From Streptomyces sp. Sge12 (GTDB lineage Bacteria > Actinomycetota > Actinomycetes > Streptomycetales > Streptomycetaceae): a stretch of DNA of 64,000 nucleotides. Within the stretch, counting starts at the first letter, position 1. Every line of letters starts with the position of its first letter. A program made the translations under genes and the position numbers. The notes beneath the pieces are model-generated. The model ran no database searches and had not been told where the DNA came from. It was given only the letters and a program-made list of their open reading frames with translations. The DNA is taken from contig NZ_CP020555.1 of assembly GCF_002080455.1 (NCBI RefSeq), positions 5,368,501-5,432,500 of the forward strand, given 5' to 3'. Below, one piece after another: positions 1 through 8,255 of this stretch.

Positions 1-209
1 TCGACGCGGGTGCCGTCGAAGTCGAGCACCACCGGGCAGTCCGCGTACCAGTCCCCGTCCTCGGCGAAACGCACCAGGGCGAACCCCGTCAGGCGTCGGC
101 CGACGAGCGCCGCCAGCCGGGCGCCGTGCGCTTGCCGGACCGCCTCGAGCCCGACCAGGTAGGACGGCTCGAAACCGGAGATGCCCATGTCCACGGGACC
201 GAGTCTCAC
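1..209 (-). CDS. Hypothetical protein, N-terminal part only (cut by the window edge)
   Basis: An open frame reads leftward off the window edge with strong G/C third positions. The visible 69 residues include GISGFEPSYLVGLE near the start and FAEDGDWYADCPVVLDFDG near the break. The start is either GTG at 209 or ATG at 188, with no clear ribosome-binding site for either. I do not recognise a family. It lies head-to-tail downstream of nothing visible; the LysE gene on the same strand ends 45 bp upstream of it. Coding potential is convincing, function unknown. Confidence 0.55.
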   Translation of the reverse strand, partial: MRLGPVDMGISGFEPSYLVGLEAVRQAHGARLAALVGRRLTGFALVRFAEDGDWYADCPVVLDFDGTRV

Positions 210-253
210 CGCGGAGGGCGCCGCGGGCAAACCCGCCGTCGGCCGCCGGCCGG

Positions 254-1000
254 TCACGGGAGCGGGAGGGCGATCTTCACCGCGTACGCGGCGACCAGCC
301 CGTAGCCGAGGCGGAAGGTCCAGACGCGGGCGCGGTCCGGGATACGGGTCCCGGCGAAGGCGCCGAGCGCCACGAGCGACTGCTGCCAGAGGAGCGAGGC
401 GGCGCCGACCCCGAGGAGGAACGCGCCCCCGGCCGCACCGGTCCGCAGTGCGGCGCCCTGGGCGGTGGTGAGGGCGGCGAAGTAGAGCGCGGTGGTGGGG
501 TTGAGCGCGGTCAGCCCGACGTACCGCGCAAAGACCCTGCCCGGCCGAGCCACTGCGGCCGGTACGGCCGACGAGCCCGGGACGGCGGAGGCGCCCGGGG
601 CGGCGGGGGAGCCGGGTACGGCGGAGGCGCCCGGGGCGGCGGGGCGGGGCGAGGGGCTTGGGGCGGGCGGGCGGGCCGGGAGTGCGCCGCCGTCGGGTCC
701 GGCGCCGGGCGGGCGGGCTCCGGCCAGGCCGTGGGCTGCGATGGTCAGGAGGATGGCCGCCGAGGCCAGCCGGACCCAGGCTTCGACCGGCGAGATGTGG
801 GAGGCCACCCAGGGCCCGAGCGCGGTGGCGAGGGCCGCGTAGCCGAGGTCGACCGCCGCGATTCCCGCGGCGGCGGCCACGGCCGCGCGGCGCTCGCGCA
901 TCGCCTCCTGGAGCAGCAGCACGCTCATCGCCCCCATGGGCATCGCCACGCCCAGACCCGCGGCCGCGCCCGCGAGCGCCGGCGTCATCAGTTCGCTCAT
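254..1000 (-). CDS. LysE-family amino-acid exporter
   Basis: A 248-residue hydrophobic protein with the LysE/RhtB look: an N-terminal segment running AGLGVAMPMGAMSVLLL followed by several membrane spans, which in this family export amino acids or small metabolites across the plasma membrane. A Pro/Ala/Ser-rich cytoplasmic insert of about 60 residues sits mid-protein and holds a duplicated 12-residue unit (AAPGASAVPGS twice), mirrored by a GC-rich DNA repeat near 570-645. The start at MSELMTPALAG is chosen because it gives the usual length and leaves a 69-bp gap to the divergent Lrp gene. LysE genes are classically controlled by an adjacent regulator, here probably the Lrp protein. Confidence 0.8.
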   Translation of the reverse strand: MSELMTPALAGAAAGLGVAMPMGAMSVLLLQEAMRERRAAVAAAAGIAAVDLGYAALATALGPWVASHISPVEAWVRLASAAILLTIAAHGLAGARPPGAGPDGGALPARPPAPSPSPRPAAPGASAVPGSPAAPGASAVPGSSAVPAAVARPGRVFARYVGLTALNPTTALYFAALTTAQGAALRTGAAGGAFLLGVGAASLLWQQSLVALGAFAGTRIPDRARVWTFRLGYGLVAAYAVKIALPLP

Positions 1001-1069
1001 GGGGCGAGGTTCGGCGCCGGCGCCCGGGGGACGAGCGCGAATACCGGCCCCGGCTGCGAGAATCGCGGC

Positions 1070-1510
1070 ATGGACCGCCTCGACAGGGAAATCCTCGGCA
1101 TCCTCCAGCAGGATGCGCGGATCTCGTACCGGGACCTGGGGGTTCGCGTCGGCCTCAGCGCCAACGCCACCGCCGACCGGGTGCGACGGATGCGCCGCGA
1201 GGGGGTGATCCGCGCCTTCACCACGATCGTGGACCCGGCCGCCGACACCGGCGGCGGGCTCGTCGTCTTCATCGATGTCACCCTGCGCCAGGACACCACC
1301 AACGAGGAGTTCGAACGGCAGGTCGCCAGGCTCCCCGGGATCACCGAGGTCGTGCACGTCACCGGCGAGCACGACTACCTCGTACGTGCCCGGGCCGCCG
1401 ACCCCGCCGCCCTCGACGGGCTGCTCCGCCGGATGAAGCGGGAGGCGGGCGTGGCCCAGTCCAACACCCGGATCGCCCTGCGGGCCGCCACCCGCCCGGG
1501 CCAGCCCTGA
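1070..1510 (+). CDS. Lrp/AsnC-family transcriptional regulator
   Basis: A 146-residue protein beginning MDRLDREILGILQQDARISYRDLG, the standard AsnC-type helix-turn-helix (residues about 4-50), followed by an Lrp effector-binding (RAM) domain with the signature HVTGEHDYLVRARAADPAALDGLL at about residues 100-125. Family members sense amino acids as octamers and often control an adjacent transporter. It is divergent from the LysE exporter across 69 bp, so regulation of that gene is the simplest inference. The ATG at 1070 is preferred over upstream in-frame starts because it matches the family N-terminus. Confidence 0.9.
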   Translation: MDRLDREILGILQQDARISYRDLGVRVGLSANATADRVRRMRREGVIRAFTTIVDPAADTGGGLVVFIDVTLRQDTTNEEFERQVARLPGITEVVHVTGEHDYLVRARAADPAALDGLLRRMKREAGVAQSNTRIALRAATRPGQP

Positions 1511-1641
1511 GGAGGCGTCAGGTCACCCGGCCCCGGCTGCCGCGCAGCAGTCCACGGTCCCGTCCGCCCGGAGCGGTGGCGGAGCTCAGGGCCGGGCAGG
1601 TCCGCTGCCCCGGCCGGCCGCCGCCTCCGGCCGGCGGCCGG

Positions 1642-3261
1642 TCACAGCGCGGACTCCCAGGTCATCGTCGTGCCGCGCGCGCCCGACTCCGTACGGCCGT
1701 CGTCCGCCACCGTCAGCCGGACCCGGGACGGGTCCGCGTCCACCTGCACGTCGATGAAGGTGATCTCGCCGCGCCGGTGCGCCGCGGCGAGGGCGCCGCG
1801 CAGGGCCCCGAGGAGGTCGCCCGCCACGGCGTCCGGCAGCAGGGCGTCCACCGCGCCCGTGAAGTGCACCGACGGCTGGAAGCCGAGCACGGCCGCCGCC
1901 CCGCCCGTCTCGCGCAGCACCCGGCCCCGGAAGGTCGTCGGGGCGTCGGTCGGCGGCTGCTGGAGGGCGAAGATGGCCGTCCGGACCTCCTGGATCGTCG
2001 AGTCCAGTTCGTCCACGGCCCGGCTCAGCTCGTCGCCCACGGTGTCCCCGGACGGGGCGTTCGCGGCCCGCCGCCGGGTGCTCTCCAACATCATCTCGGT
2101 GGCGAAGAGCCGCTGGACCACCAGGTCGTGCAGGTCCCGGGCGATCCGGTCGCGGTCCTCGTACACCGCGAGCTGCTCCCGGTCGTGCTGGGCGTCCGCC
2201 AGTACGAGGGCCAGCGCGGCCTGCGAGGCGAACTGCGAGGCGAGCAGCCGGTCCACCGCGTCGTACGCGGGGCCGCCGCGGGCGCGGGGCAGGGCCAGGG
2301 TGCCGATCAGCTGGCCGCCGCTCTGCAGCGGAAGCATCATGCTCGGCCCGAACCGCTCCCGGACGTGCGTGGTCATCCGGGGGTCGGTCGCCGAGTCGTC
2401 GATGAAGACCGGCTCGCCGCCGAGGAGTTGTTCCAGCACGGGCGAACCGGGCGCGATCGCCGTCCCCACCAGGTCCCCGGGGTCGCCGTGCGTGGAGGCG
2501 GCCACGATCTCCATGCCGCCCTCGGGGGTCGGCTGGAGCACCACCCCGGCCGCGGCGTCCGCCAGCAGCCGGGCCCGTTCGGCCACGCACATCAGGGCGT
2601 CCGCTGCCGGTCGTCCGGCGAGCAGGGTGGTGGTCACGGCGGCGGCGCCGTCGATCCAGCGCTCCCGGCGGCGCGCGGTCTCGTAGAGCCGGGCGTTGCC
2701 GATCGCTATGCCCGCCTGCGAGGCCAGGACGCGCAGCAGGGCGAGGTCCTCGTCGGTGAAGGGGCCGCCGCCGCGCTTCTCGGTGAGGTAGAGATTGCCG
2801 AAGACCTCCGTGTGCACCCGGATCGGGACGCCCAGGAGGCTGCGCATGGGCGGGTGGCCCGGCGGGAAACCGGCCGCCCGCGGGTCCCGGGTGACATCGT
2901 CCAGGAGCAGCGGGCGCGGGTCGCCGGTGAGGATTCCGAGCACTCCGGCGCGCGCGTCCGGCAGGTGGGGGATCGCGTTCCGCTGCTCCTCGGTCAGCCC
3001 GGCCGTGAACAGCTCGGTCAGCAGGACGCGCTCGGGGTCGACGACCCCGAGCGCTCCGTACCGGGCGCCGCACAGCTCGGTCGCCGACTCCACGATGTGC
3101 TGGAGGGTGGCGTGCAGCTCCAGCTCGGACCCGACGTTGAGGACGGCCTCCAGCAGCACCGGAAGGCGAGCGGCCTCCTCGTCGGGCCTCGTGTCGAGCG
3201 CGTCGGGCCGCTCGCCGGGGCCGGTGTCGAGCGCGTCGGGCTCCTGCCCGGCGTTCGTCAT
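1642..3261 (-). CDS. GAF-GAF histidine-kinase-like protein (DosS/DevS type) with an eroded ATPase domain
   Basis: 539 residues. GAF domains lie at about 45-195 and 215-360, followed by a HisKA_3 box around His378 (RDRIARDLHDLVVQRLFA). The GAF-A segment PPMRSLLGVPIRVHTEVFGNLYL resembles mycobacterial DosS, but Arg140 appears to stand where the haem-ligating His of DosS is (alignment from memory). The C-terminal HATPase region is degenerate: the N-box reads GALRGALAAAH, lacking the usual Glu and Asn, and after VADDGRTESG the protein ends within 20 residues instead of carrying the G boxes. It may therefore not bind ATP. Its ATG overlaps the stop of the upstream MreB-like gene (ATGA), implying coupled translation. 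No response regulator is adjacent. Confidence 0.8.
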   Translation of the reverse strand: MTNAGQEPDALDTGPGERPDALDTRPDEEAARLPVLLEAVLNVGSELELHATLQHIVESATELCGARYGALGVVDPERVLLTELFTAGLTEEQRNAIPHLPDARAGVLGILTGDPRPLLLDDVTRDPRAAGFPPGHPPMRSLLGVPIRVHTEVFGNLYLTEKRGGGPFTDEDLALLRVLASQAGIAIGNARLYETARRRERWIDGAAAVTTTLLAGRPAADALMCVAERARLLADAAAGVVLQPTPEGGMEIVAASTHGDPGDLVGTAIAPGSPVLEQLLGGEPVFIDDSATDPRMTTHVRERFGPSMMLPLQSGGQLIGTLALPRARGGPAYDAVDRLLASQFASQAALALVLADAQHDREQLAVYEDRDRIARDLHDLVVQRLFATEMMLESTRRRAANAPSGDTVGDELSRAVDELDSTIQEVRTAIFALQQPPTDAPTTFRGRVLRETGGAAAVLGFQPSVHFTGAVDALLPDAVAGDLLGALRGALAAAHRRGEITFIDVQVDADPSRVRLTVADDGRTESGARGTTMTWESAL

Positions 3262-4295
3262 TCGGCCAGCGGGTTGAGAACCATGGGGGCGATCTTCCCT
3301 TCGAGCATCGCGCCGAGACCGAGTACGGCGCACACGTCCGGCCGCTCCGCGATGGCGACGGGCATTCCGGTGGCGTCCCGCAGCATCTGGTCCAGGCCCG
3401 GCAGCAGGGCGCTGCCGCCCACCATCATGATCCCCCGGTCCGTCAGGTCGGCCACCAGGTCCGGCGGGCAGTCCCGCAGCACCTTGCCGATGCCGTCGAG
3501 TACGGCGGTCAGCGGTGTGTGGATGGCGTCCCGTACGGCCGCGGTGTCGACGTGGACGGAGCGGGCCAGGCCGGTGGCCACGTCGCGGCCGTGGATCAGG
3601 GTGGAGGCCGGTCCCTCGGCGGTGAGGCCGTTGCCGTGCAGGGCCAGCTGGAGCGGCCGGACGGCCTGGCTGGGCAGCATCAGTTCGTGTGCGTGGCGCA
3701 GGTGCTGGACGACCGCGTGGTCGATGGCCTCGCCGCCGACCGGGATCCGCTGGGCGGTGACGATCGAGCCGAGGGAGAGGACGGCCACCTGGGTGGCCGC
3801 GGCCCCGCACACCATGATCATCGTCGCGGTCGGCTGCTCCACGGGGAGTCCGCAGCCGACGGCCGCCGCGATCAGGGTGTCGACCAGTTCGACGCGCCGG
3901 GCGCCGAGCCCGACGAGGGTCTCCACGGTGGCCCGCTGGGCCAGCGGGTCCGCGTCGTGCGGGGTGCAGGCGGCGGCCCGCAGCCGCGGCTTGCGGCGCA
4001 GGGCGCGCCGCAGCTTCTCGCCGAGGAGGTGACGCAGCATCCGCTGGGCCATCTCGATGTCGACGACGGTGCCGCCGGAGACGGGGCGCACGACCCGGAT
4101 GTAGTCGGGCGTGCGGCCGGTCATCCGTTCGGCGAAGGAGCCGACGGCGATGAGTGCGCCGGTGCGCGTGTTGACCGCGGCGACGCTGGGTTCGTCGACC
4201 ACGAGGCCGGCGCCCTTGACGTACACGCGGGTCCTTGCCGCCCCCAGGTCGACGGCGACGTGGCAGCGGCGCAACTGCTCAAGACTGACGGTCAC
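3258..4295 (-). CDS. MreB-like actin-fold protein with altered nucleotide-binding motifs
   Basis: 345 residues from a GTG preceded by GGGAGGA at 6-bp spacing. The fold is that of MreB/Mbl: phosphate-1 at D16-LGAARTRV, an adenosine motif MVGGSALLPGLDQMLRD near the C-terminus, and recognisable subdomains between. Two catalytic motifs are changed. The usual DIGGGTTEVAV phosphate-2 motif reads VCGAAATQVAV (from V162), and the usual EEPMAAAIG catalytic-Glu motif reads VDTLIAAAVG (about 138-147). ATP turnover is therefore doubtful. The gene is translationally coupled to the following GAF-kinase-like gene. Streptomyces carry MreB-like paralogues besides the mre cluster; the true mre operon (mreC, mreD, rodA) is not here. 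Confidence 0.8.
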   Translation of the reverse strand: MTVSLEQLRRCHVAVDLGAARTRVYVKGAGLVVDEPSVAAVNTRTGALIAVGSFAERMTGRTPDYIRVVRPVSGGTVVDIEMAQRMLRHLLGEKLRRALRRKPRLRAAACTPHDADPLAQRATVETLVGLGARRVELVDTLIAAAVGCGLPVEQPTATMIMVCGAAATQVAVLSLGSIVTAQRIPVGGEAIDHAVVQHLRHAHELMLPSQAVRPLQLALHGNGLTAEGPASTLIHGRDVATGLARSVHVDTAAVRDAIHTPLTAVLDGIGKVLRDCPPDLVADLTDRGIMMVGGSALLPGLDQMLRDATGMPVAIAERPDVCAVLGLGAMLEGKIAPMVLNPLAE

Positions 4296-4507
4296 GGCAG
4301 ATCCTCCCGAGAGCGCTGACGCAAGCGGACCGACGGAAATGCCGATCACTTTTCATATCATCGCGGGCAATTAGGGCTAATGGCCCGTTGGGATGCTCCG
4401 GCCGGGGGGTGCGTCGCGGCTGCATGGGGGTGGATTTCTGTACCGACAGGCAGCACCATGCCCGCACCGCACGCGCTACTCACGCGTAACAAGGTAAAGG
4501 GGACTCG

Positions 4508-5221
4508 ATGCTGACGGCCCGACAGAGACTTCTGCCGCTTCGCGCGCTTCCGGCACTCCTGGCACTCCTGACCCTCTGTCTCGCGCTGCCCGCGGCCGTC
4601 CCGGCCCATGCCGCCGACCGGGCCTCCGCCCGTAACCCGGTGGTCTTCGTCCACGGCTACAACGCCGACCCGGGGGTCTGGGGAGCCCTGCGCGGCGACC
4701 TGCGCGCCGCCGGGTACACCGATGCCGAGCTCTACTCCTTCGGCTACGACACCCACCTGTCCGTCAACGAGGTCCTCGCCGGGCGGCTCGCCGCCTACGT
4801 CGACCAGGTCCGCCGGGAGACCGGCGCCGCCAGGGTCGACGTCGTCGCGCACTCCTTCGGCTCGCTGGTGAGCCGCTGGTACGTGAAGTTCGGCGGTGGC
4901 GGGGCCGCCGTGGAGCACTGGGTCTCGCTGGCCGGACCCAACCGCGGCACCTCCACCGCCTGGGCCTGCGCCCTGTGGGACCAGGCGTGCCGGGACATGA
5001 CCCCCGGGTCGTACGTCGTGAAGAACCTGAACAGCGGGGACGAGACCCCGGGCGCCGTGAAGTACGCGACCTTCTGGTCCGGCTGCGACGAGGTCGTCAA
5101 CCCGGACAACAGCGTCCCGCTGACCGGCGCCGCCAACACGCCGGTCGGCTGCCTGGCCCACAACGACCTGCTCGGCGACGACGCGACCTCGGCCGGGGTC
5201 CGCGCCTTCCTGGCCTCCTAG
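4508..5221 (+). CDS. Secreted triacylglycerol lipase/esterase (alpha/beta hydrolase)
   Basis: 237 residues with a clear Sec signal peptide (LLPLRALPALLALLTLCLALPAAVPAHA) and a probable cut after AHA. The mature part starts with the oxyanion-side HGYNAD motif (VVFVHGYN) and carries the nucleophile elbow AHSFGS. An Asp in the VNPDNSVPL region and the His in CLAHNDLL are likely triad members. Four cysteines in the second half suggest two disulfides. This matches the small Streptomyces lipases of the lipase-class-2/EstA type that hydrolyse lipids outside the cell. The ATG at 4508 follows an AAAGGGG stretch. It stands alone, convergent with the next gene. Confidence 0.85.
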   Translation: MLTARQRLLPLRALPALLALLTLCLALPAAVPAHAADRASARNPVVFVHGYNADPGVWGALRGDLRAAGYTDAELYSFGYDTHLSVNEVLAGRLAAYVDQVRRETGAARVDVVAHSFGSLVSRWYVKFGGGGAAVEHWVSLAGPNRGTSTAWACALWDQACRDMTPGSYVVKNLNSGDETPGAVKYATFWSGCDEVVNPDNSVPLTGAANTPVGCLAHNDLLGDDATSAGVRAFLAS

Positions 5222-5236
5222 GGCGTGTCTCTTGGA

Positions 5237-5797
5237 TCAGGCCGGATCCACGAGGGCGAAGCGCTGGAGCAGCCCGTACGTGAACTCCGCCACGCAGGGC
5301 CGGCCCCCGACGGCGAAGGCCAGGCGCCAGCGGGTCGGCGCCGTCCCCTCCATCGGCCGGACCGGAGCGAAGGCCCGCGCGACCTCGTCCACCGTCGCCG
5401 ACCATGGCCGCAGGTCGTCCGCCGACTCCAGTACGGGCCCCCGCGCGCCCGGGGCCCGTACCAGCCACTCGTTCCACACCGCCCCGTCCGGCGCGGCCAG
5501 CACCTCGAAGCGCAGGTCCGGCCAGAGCGGCAGCGGCCACAGCAGTGCCTCGCACTCCAGATCGCCGATCGTGCGGTGCTCGGCCGACTCCGGCGGGCCG
5601 AGCACCGAGCGGTAGCGGGCCAGCGCCCCGCGGGAGCGGGGCGAGCGGACCATCGCCTGCCAGCGCTTGTTCGCCTCCCGCTGGTCCGTGAGCGAGGCGC
5701 CGAGCCGGCGGCGGGCCTCGTCGGCGAGGTCCGGCTGGAAGTCGGCCATCCGCCGCAACAGCACCAACTGGAATCCGCTCGGCCCGAAAGATGTCAT
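5237..5797 (-). CDS. Conserved hypothetical protein, 186 aa
   Basis: No family recognised. The protein begins MTSFGPSGFQLVLLRRMADFQPDLADEA, is soluble and mixed alpha/beta in appearance, and has Trp-rich patches (ALLWPLPLWPDLRFEVL). It has no signal peptide, membrane segment or obvious catalytic motif. The ATG at 5797 has only a weak upstream GGA; an in-frame GTG about ten codons further upstream is possible. Its 3' end faces the lipase gene with 15 bp between the stops. Third-position G/C bias supports coding. Confidence 0.65.
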   Translation of the reverse strand: MTSFGPSGFQLVLLRRMADFQPDLADEARRRLGASLTDQREANKRWQAMVRSPRSRGALARYRSVLGPPESAEHRTIGDLECEALLWPLPLWPDLRFEVLAAPDGAVWNEWLVRAPGARGPVLESADDLRPWSATVDEVARAFAPVRPMEGTAPTRWRLAFAVGGRPCVAEFTYGLLQRFALVDPA

Positions 5798-5875
5798 GCC
5801 GGCAACGATTCCACACAGGATCCTTACGTTCTCGGGATCCGGATGTTGCCGCAGACCACGTAGCCTGCGGGCGCC

Positions 5876-6607
5876 ATGAACTACTGCCACGCATGCCGGA
5901 GGCACCTCAACGGCGCACTGGCGTGCGCCGGATGCGGAACGCCCGCCGAGTACCTGATACCTGCCCCGTCCGCCGTCGTGCCGGGCGCGGTGCCGGGCGC
6001 TGCGCCGGGCACCGGGGCCCCGCCCGCGGGGCCGCCGACCGCACTGGCCGAAGTGTTCGCGGACTCCCTCGTCGTGCTGTCCGGCCCGAACGAGCGGCGC
6101 GCCGGTGCGCGCCGCCGGGTCACGCACCGGCGCCGCCGCCGGACCGTGCTGACCCTCGCGCTCGGCGCGCTGATCGCGGTGGGGGGCTCGATGGCGGTGG
6201 CCCGGATGGCCACCGACGCGGACCGTGTCGATCGCGCCTCCGAGGTGGTGCTGACCGACGACGCCCCGCAGCAGCCCGGTCCGGTGCCGGACCTGTCGAC
6301 CGCCGCCGCGCCGACGGGGGCCGGGAGGGCTACGGCGAAGGCACCCGCCGCGGTGACGAAGTCGGCCGGGGCCGAGGCGTCCTCCGAGGGCGTCGCGGAG
6401 CCGGGTCCGACCTCGTCCGCCCCCGCGCCCGCGACATCGGGTCCGGCCTCCCGCACCCCCGGCCCGGGGAAATCCGTACAGGGAACTGCCTCGGGGAAGC
6501 CGTCGCAGAGCGCCACCGCGAGCACGCAGGCACCGCCGCCCCCGACGTCCCCGTCGCCGAGCCCCTCGCCGACGAAGGACTGCTGGCTCTTCTGCGGCTG
6601 GTTCTAG
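5876..6607 (+). CDS. Zinc-ribbon single-pass membrane protein with Pro/Ser/Thr-rich tail (SCO2400-like)
   Basis: 243 residues. The N-terminus MNYCHACRRHLNGALACAGCG holds two CxxC pairs, a short zinc ribbon. An Arg-rich stretch (RRRVTHRRRRRTVL) precedes a single membrane span at about 90-112 (LALGALIAVGGSMAV), followed by about 130 residues of Ala/Pro/Ser/Thr-rich low complexity ending in CWLFCGWF. The topology suggests a cytoplasmic zinc ribbon and an extracellular stalk. This layout resembles the streptomycete family annotated as SCO2400-like (from memory); no function is known to me. A TAGCCT hexamer lies 9 bp before the ATG. Confidence 0.75.
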   Translation: MNYCHACRRHLNGALACAGCGTPAEYLIPAPSAVVPGAVPGAAPGTGAPPAGPPTALAEVFADSLVVLSGPNERRAGARRRVTHRRRRRTVLTLALGALIAVGGSMAVARMATDADRVDRASEVVLTDDAPQQPGPVPDLSTAAAPTGAGRATAKAPAAVTKSAGAEASSEGVAEPGPTSSAPAPATSGPASRTPGPGKSVQGTASGKPSQSATASTQAPPPPTSPSPSPSPTKDCWLFCGWF

Positions 6608-6647
6608 GCGGCCCCGGCCCGGCCCCTCCCGGGCGCGCGGGTGCCGT

Positions 6648-7073
6648 CTAGTCGCTCAGCATCCGCTTGAGCAGGTCCCGCAGGACCGTCCGCTCCTCCG
6701 CGGACAGGCCCGCCAGCGGTTCGCGCGCGAAGTCCAGCGACTCGCGCAGCCGCTCCGCGGTCAGCGTGCCCTCCTCGGTGGGGGCGGCCAGCTTCACCCG
6801 GCGGTCGGCCGGATCCGGGCGGCGTTCGACCAGGCCGCGGGTCTCGAGGCGGTCGACGATGCCGGTCACGTTCGAGGGCTCGCAGCGCAGCTTCACCGCG
6901 ATGCGCCGCATCGGCATGGGCTCCAGCGAGAGCATGTTCAGCACCTTGGCCTGGGCGCCGGTGAGCTGGTGGCTGGCGGCCGCGTGCTCGTACTCCATGT
7001 GGTACCGGGCCACGACGTCGCCGATGAGCTCGACGACTTCGATGGTCACTGGGTCTACGCGACGACTGGGCAT
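6648..7073 (-). CDS. MarR-family transcriptional regulator
   Basis: 141 residues from the ATG at 7073. The winged helix-turn-helix is plain: LTGAQAKVLNMLSLEPMPM, then the recognition helix CEPSNVTGIVDRLETRGLVERR and a wing RRPDPADRRVKL. It is divergent from an oxidoreductase-ohr pair and probably represses them. OhrR proteins sense peroxides through an N-terminal Cys; none is present. The only Cys is residue 64, at the start of the recognition helix, so any redox sensing would use a different residue. The shorter start is chosen because the longer open frame runs into the intergenic promoter. Confidence 0.85.
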   Translation of the reverse strand: MPSRRVDPVTIEVVELIGDVVARYHMEYEHAAASHQLTGAQAKVLNMLSLEPMPMRRIAVKLRCEPSNVTGIVDRLETRGLVERRPDPADRRVKLAAPTEEGTLTAERLRESLDFAREPLAGLSAEERTVLRDLLKRMLSD

Positions 7074-7094
7074 GGAACCAGCGTACCCATTTAC

Positions 7095-7140
7095 TTGACA
7101 ACATGAAATATCTAGGCGCATGGTTGTTTCACCTAGTGAA
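7095..7140 (+). promoter_or_regulatory. Promoter and candidate MarR operator
   Basis: A consensus -35 hexamer TTGACA (7095-7100) is followed after 18 bp by the weak -10 CATGGT. An inverted repeat TTCAC-CTA-GTGAA (7128-7140) lies just downstream, where a repressor would block transcription of the oxidoreductase gene. The region is AT-rich against the background. Binding by the divergent MarR protein is an inference. Confidence 0.5.
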
Positions 7141-7168
7141 GCAATTTCGTTCTGACCAGGAGCGCCGC

Positions 7169-8191
7169 ATGTCTCAGATCCCCGCCGTCAGCCGCGAGTG
7201 GCACCTCGTCCGTCGCCCGCAGGGCTGGCCCGTCGCCGAGGACTTCGCCCTGCGCGAGGTGCCCGTGTCCGCCGAGCCCGCCGCCGGCCGGATCCTCGTG
7301 CGCAACCTGCACATGTCCGTGGACCCGTACATGCGCGGCCGCATGAACGACGTGAAGTCGTACATCCCGCCGTTCCAGCTGGACGAGCCGATGCAGGGCG
7401 GCGCGGTCGGCGAGATCGTCGCCTCCTCCGCCGAGGGCTTCGCCGTCGGCGACCACGTCCTGCACCACCTCGGCTGGCGCGAGTACGCGGACCTCGACGC
7501 CGCGTACGCCGTCAAGGTGGACGCCTCGCTCGCGCCGCTCTCCGCCTACCTCGGCGTCCTCGGCATGCCGGGCCTGACCGCCTACGCCGGACTCTTCGAG
7601 GTCGCCTCCTTCAAGGAGGGCGACTCCGTCTTCGTCTCCGGCGCCGCCGGTGCCGTCGGCAGCCTCGTCGGCCAGTTCGCGAAGATCAAGGGCGCATCCC
7701 GGGTGATCGGCTCCGCCGGCTCGGACGACAAGGTGACGCTGCTCACGGAGAAGTACGGCTTCGACGCCGCCTTCAACTACAAGAACGGCCCCGTCGCCGA
7801 GCAGCTGCCGGCCGCGGCCCCCGAGGGCATCGACGTCTACTTCGACAACGTCGGCGGTGACCACCTGGAGGCCGCCATCTCCTCGATGAAGGTGAACGGC
7901 CGGGCCACCCTGTGCGGCGCGATCGCCGGCTACAACGACACCGAGGCCGCCCCCGGTCCGCGCAACCTGATGCAGGTCATCGGCAAGCGCCTGCGCCTGC
8001 AGGGCATCCTCGTCAACGACCACAACGGGCTGCAGCAGCAGTTCGTCCAGGACGTCGCCGGATGGCTGCGTTCCGGTGAGCTGCGCTACGACGAGACGGT
8101 CGTCGAGGGCGTCGAGAACGCGACCTCCGCCTTCCTCGGCATGCTCCGCGGCGAGAACACCGGAAAGATGATCGTTTCTTTCACCGGTTAG
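7169..8191 (+). CDS. NADP-dependent medium-chain oxidoreductase (CurA/PTGR type)
   Basis: 340 residues of the zinc-independent MDR superfamily. The start MSQIPAVSREWHLVRRPQGWP has an AGGAG 7 bp upstream. Family signatures visible are MSVDPYMRGRM near residue 50, the dinucleotide loop SGAAGAVGSLVGQFAKIKG around 153-170, and YFDNVGGDHLEAAI near 230. Relatives reduce alpha,beta-unsaturated ketones and aldehydes with NADPH. The next gene is ohr, 64 bp downstream on the same strand, so the pair probably handles oxidised lipids and reactive carbonyls under one MarR control. Confidence 0.9.
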   Translation: MSQIPAVSREWHLVRRPQGWPVAEDFALREVPVSAEPAAGRILVRNLHMSVDPYMRGRMNDVKSYIPPFQLDEPMQGGAVGEIVASSAEGFAVGDHVLHHLGWREYADLDAAYAVKVDASLAPLSAYLGVLGMPGLTAYAGLFEVASFKEGDSVFVSGAAGAVGSLVGQFAKIKGASRVIGSAGSDDKVTLLTEKYGFDAAFNYKNGPVAEQLPAAAPEGIDVYFDNVGGDHLEAAISSMKVNGRATLCGAIAGYNDTEAAPGPRNLMQVIGKRLRLQGILVNDHNGLQQQFVQDVAGWLRSGELRYDETVVEGVENATSAFLGMLRGENTGKMIVSFTG

Positions 8192-8255
8192 GCTCACTGC
8201 ACACCGTCGTGATCGTGGGCGCGACTCACGGCGATTACCAGGAGGATTTTCTTTT

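Noticed and set aside
658..4032. A 1124-codon open frame on the + strand
   Set aside because: It runs antisense to the LysE, GAF-kinase-like and MreB-like genes and across the Lrp gene. The product is Arg/Pro-rich as expected for a shadow frame in high-GC DNA.
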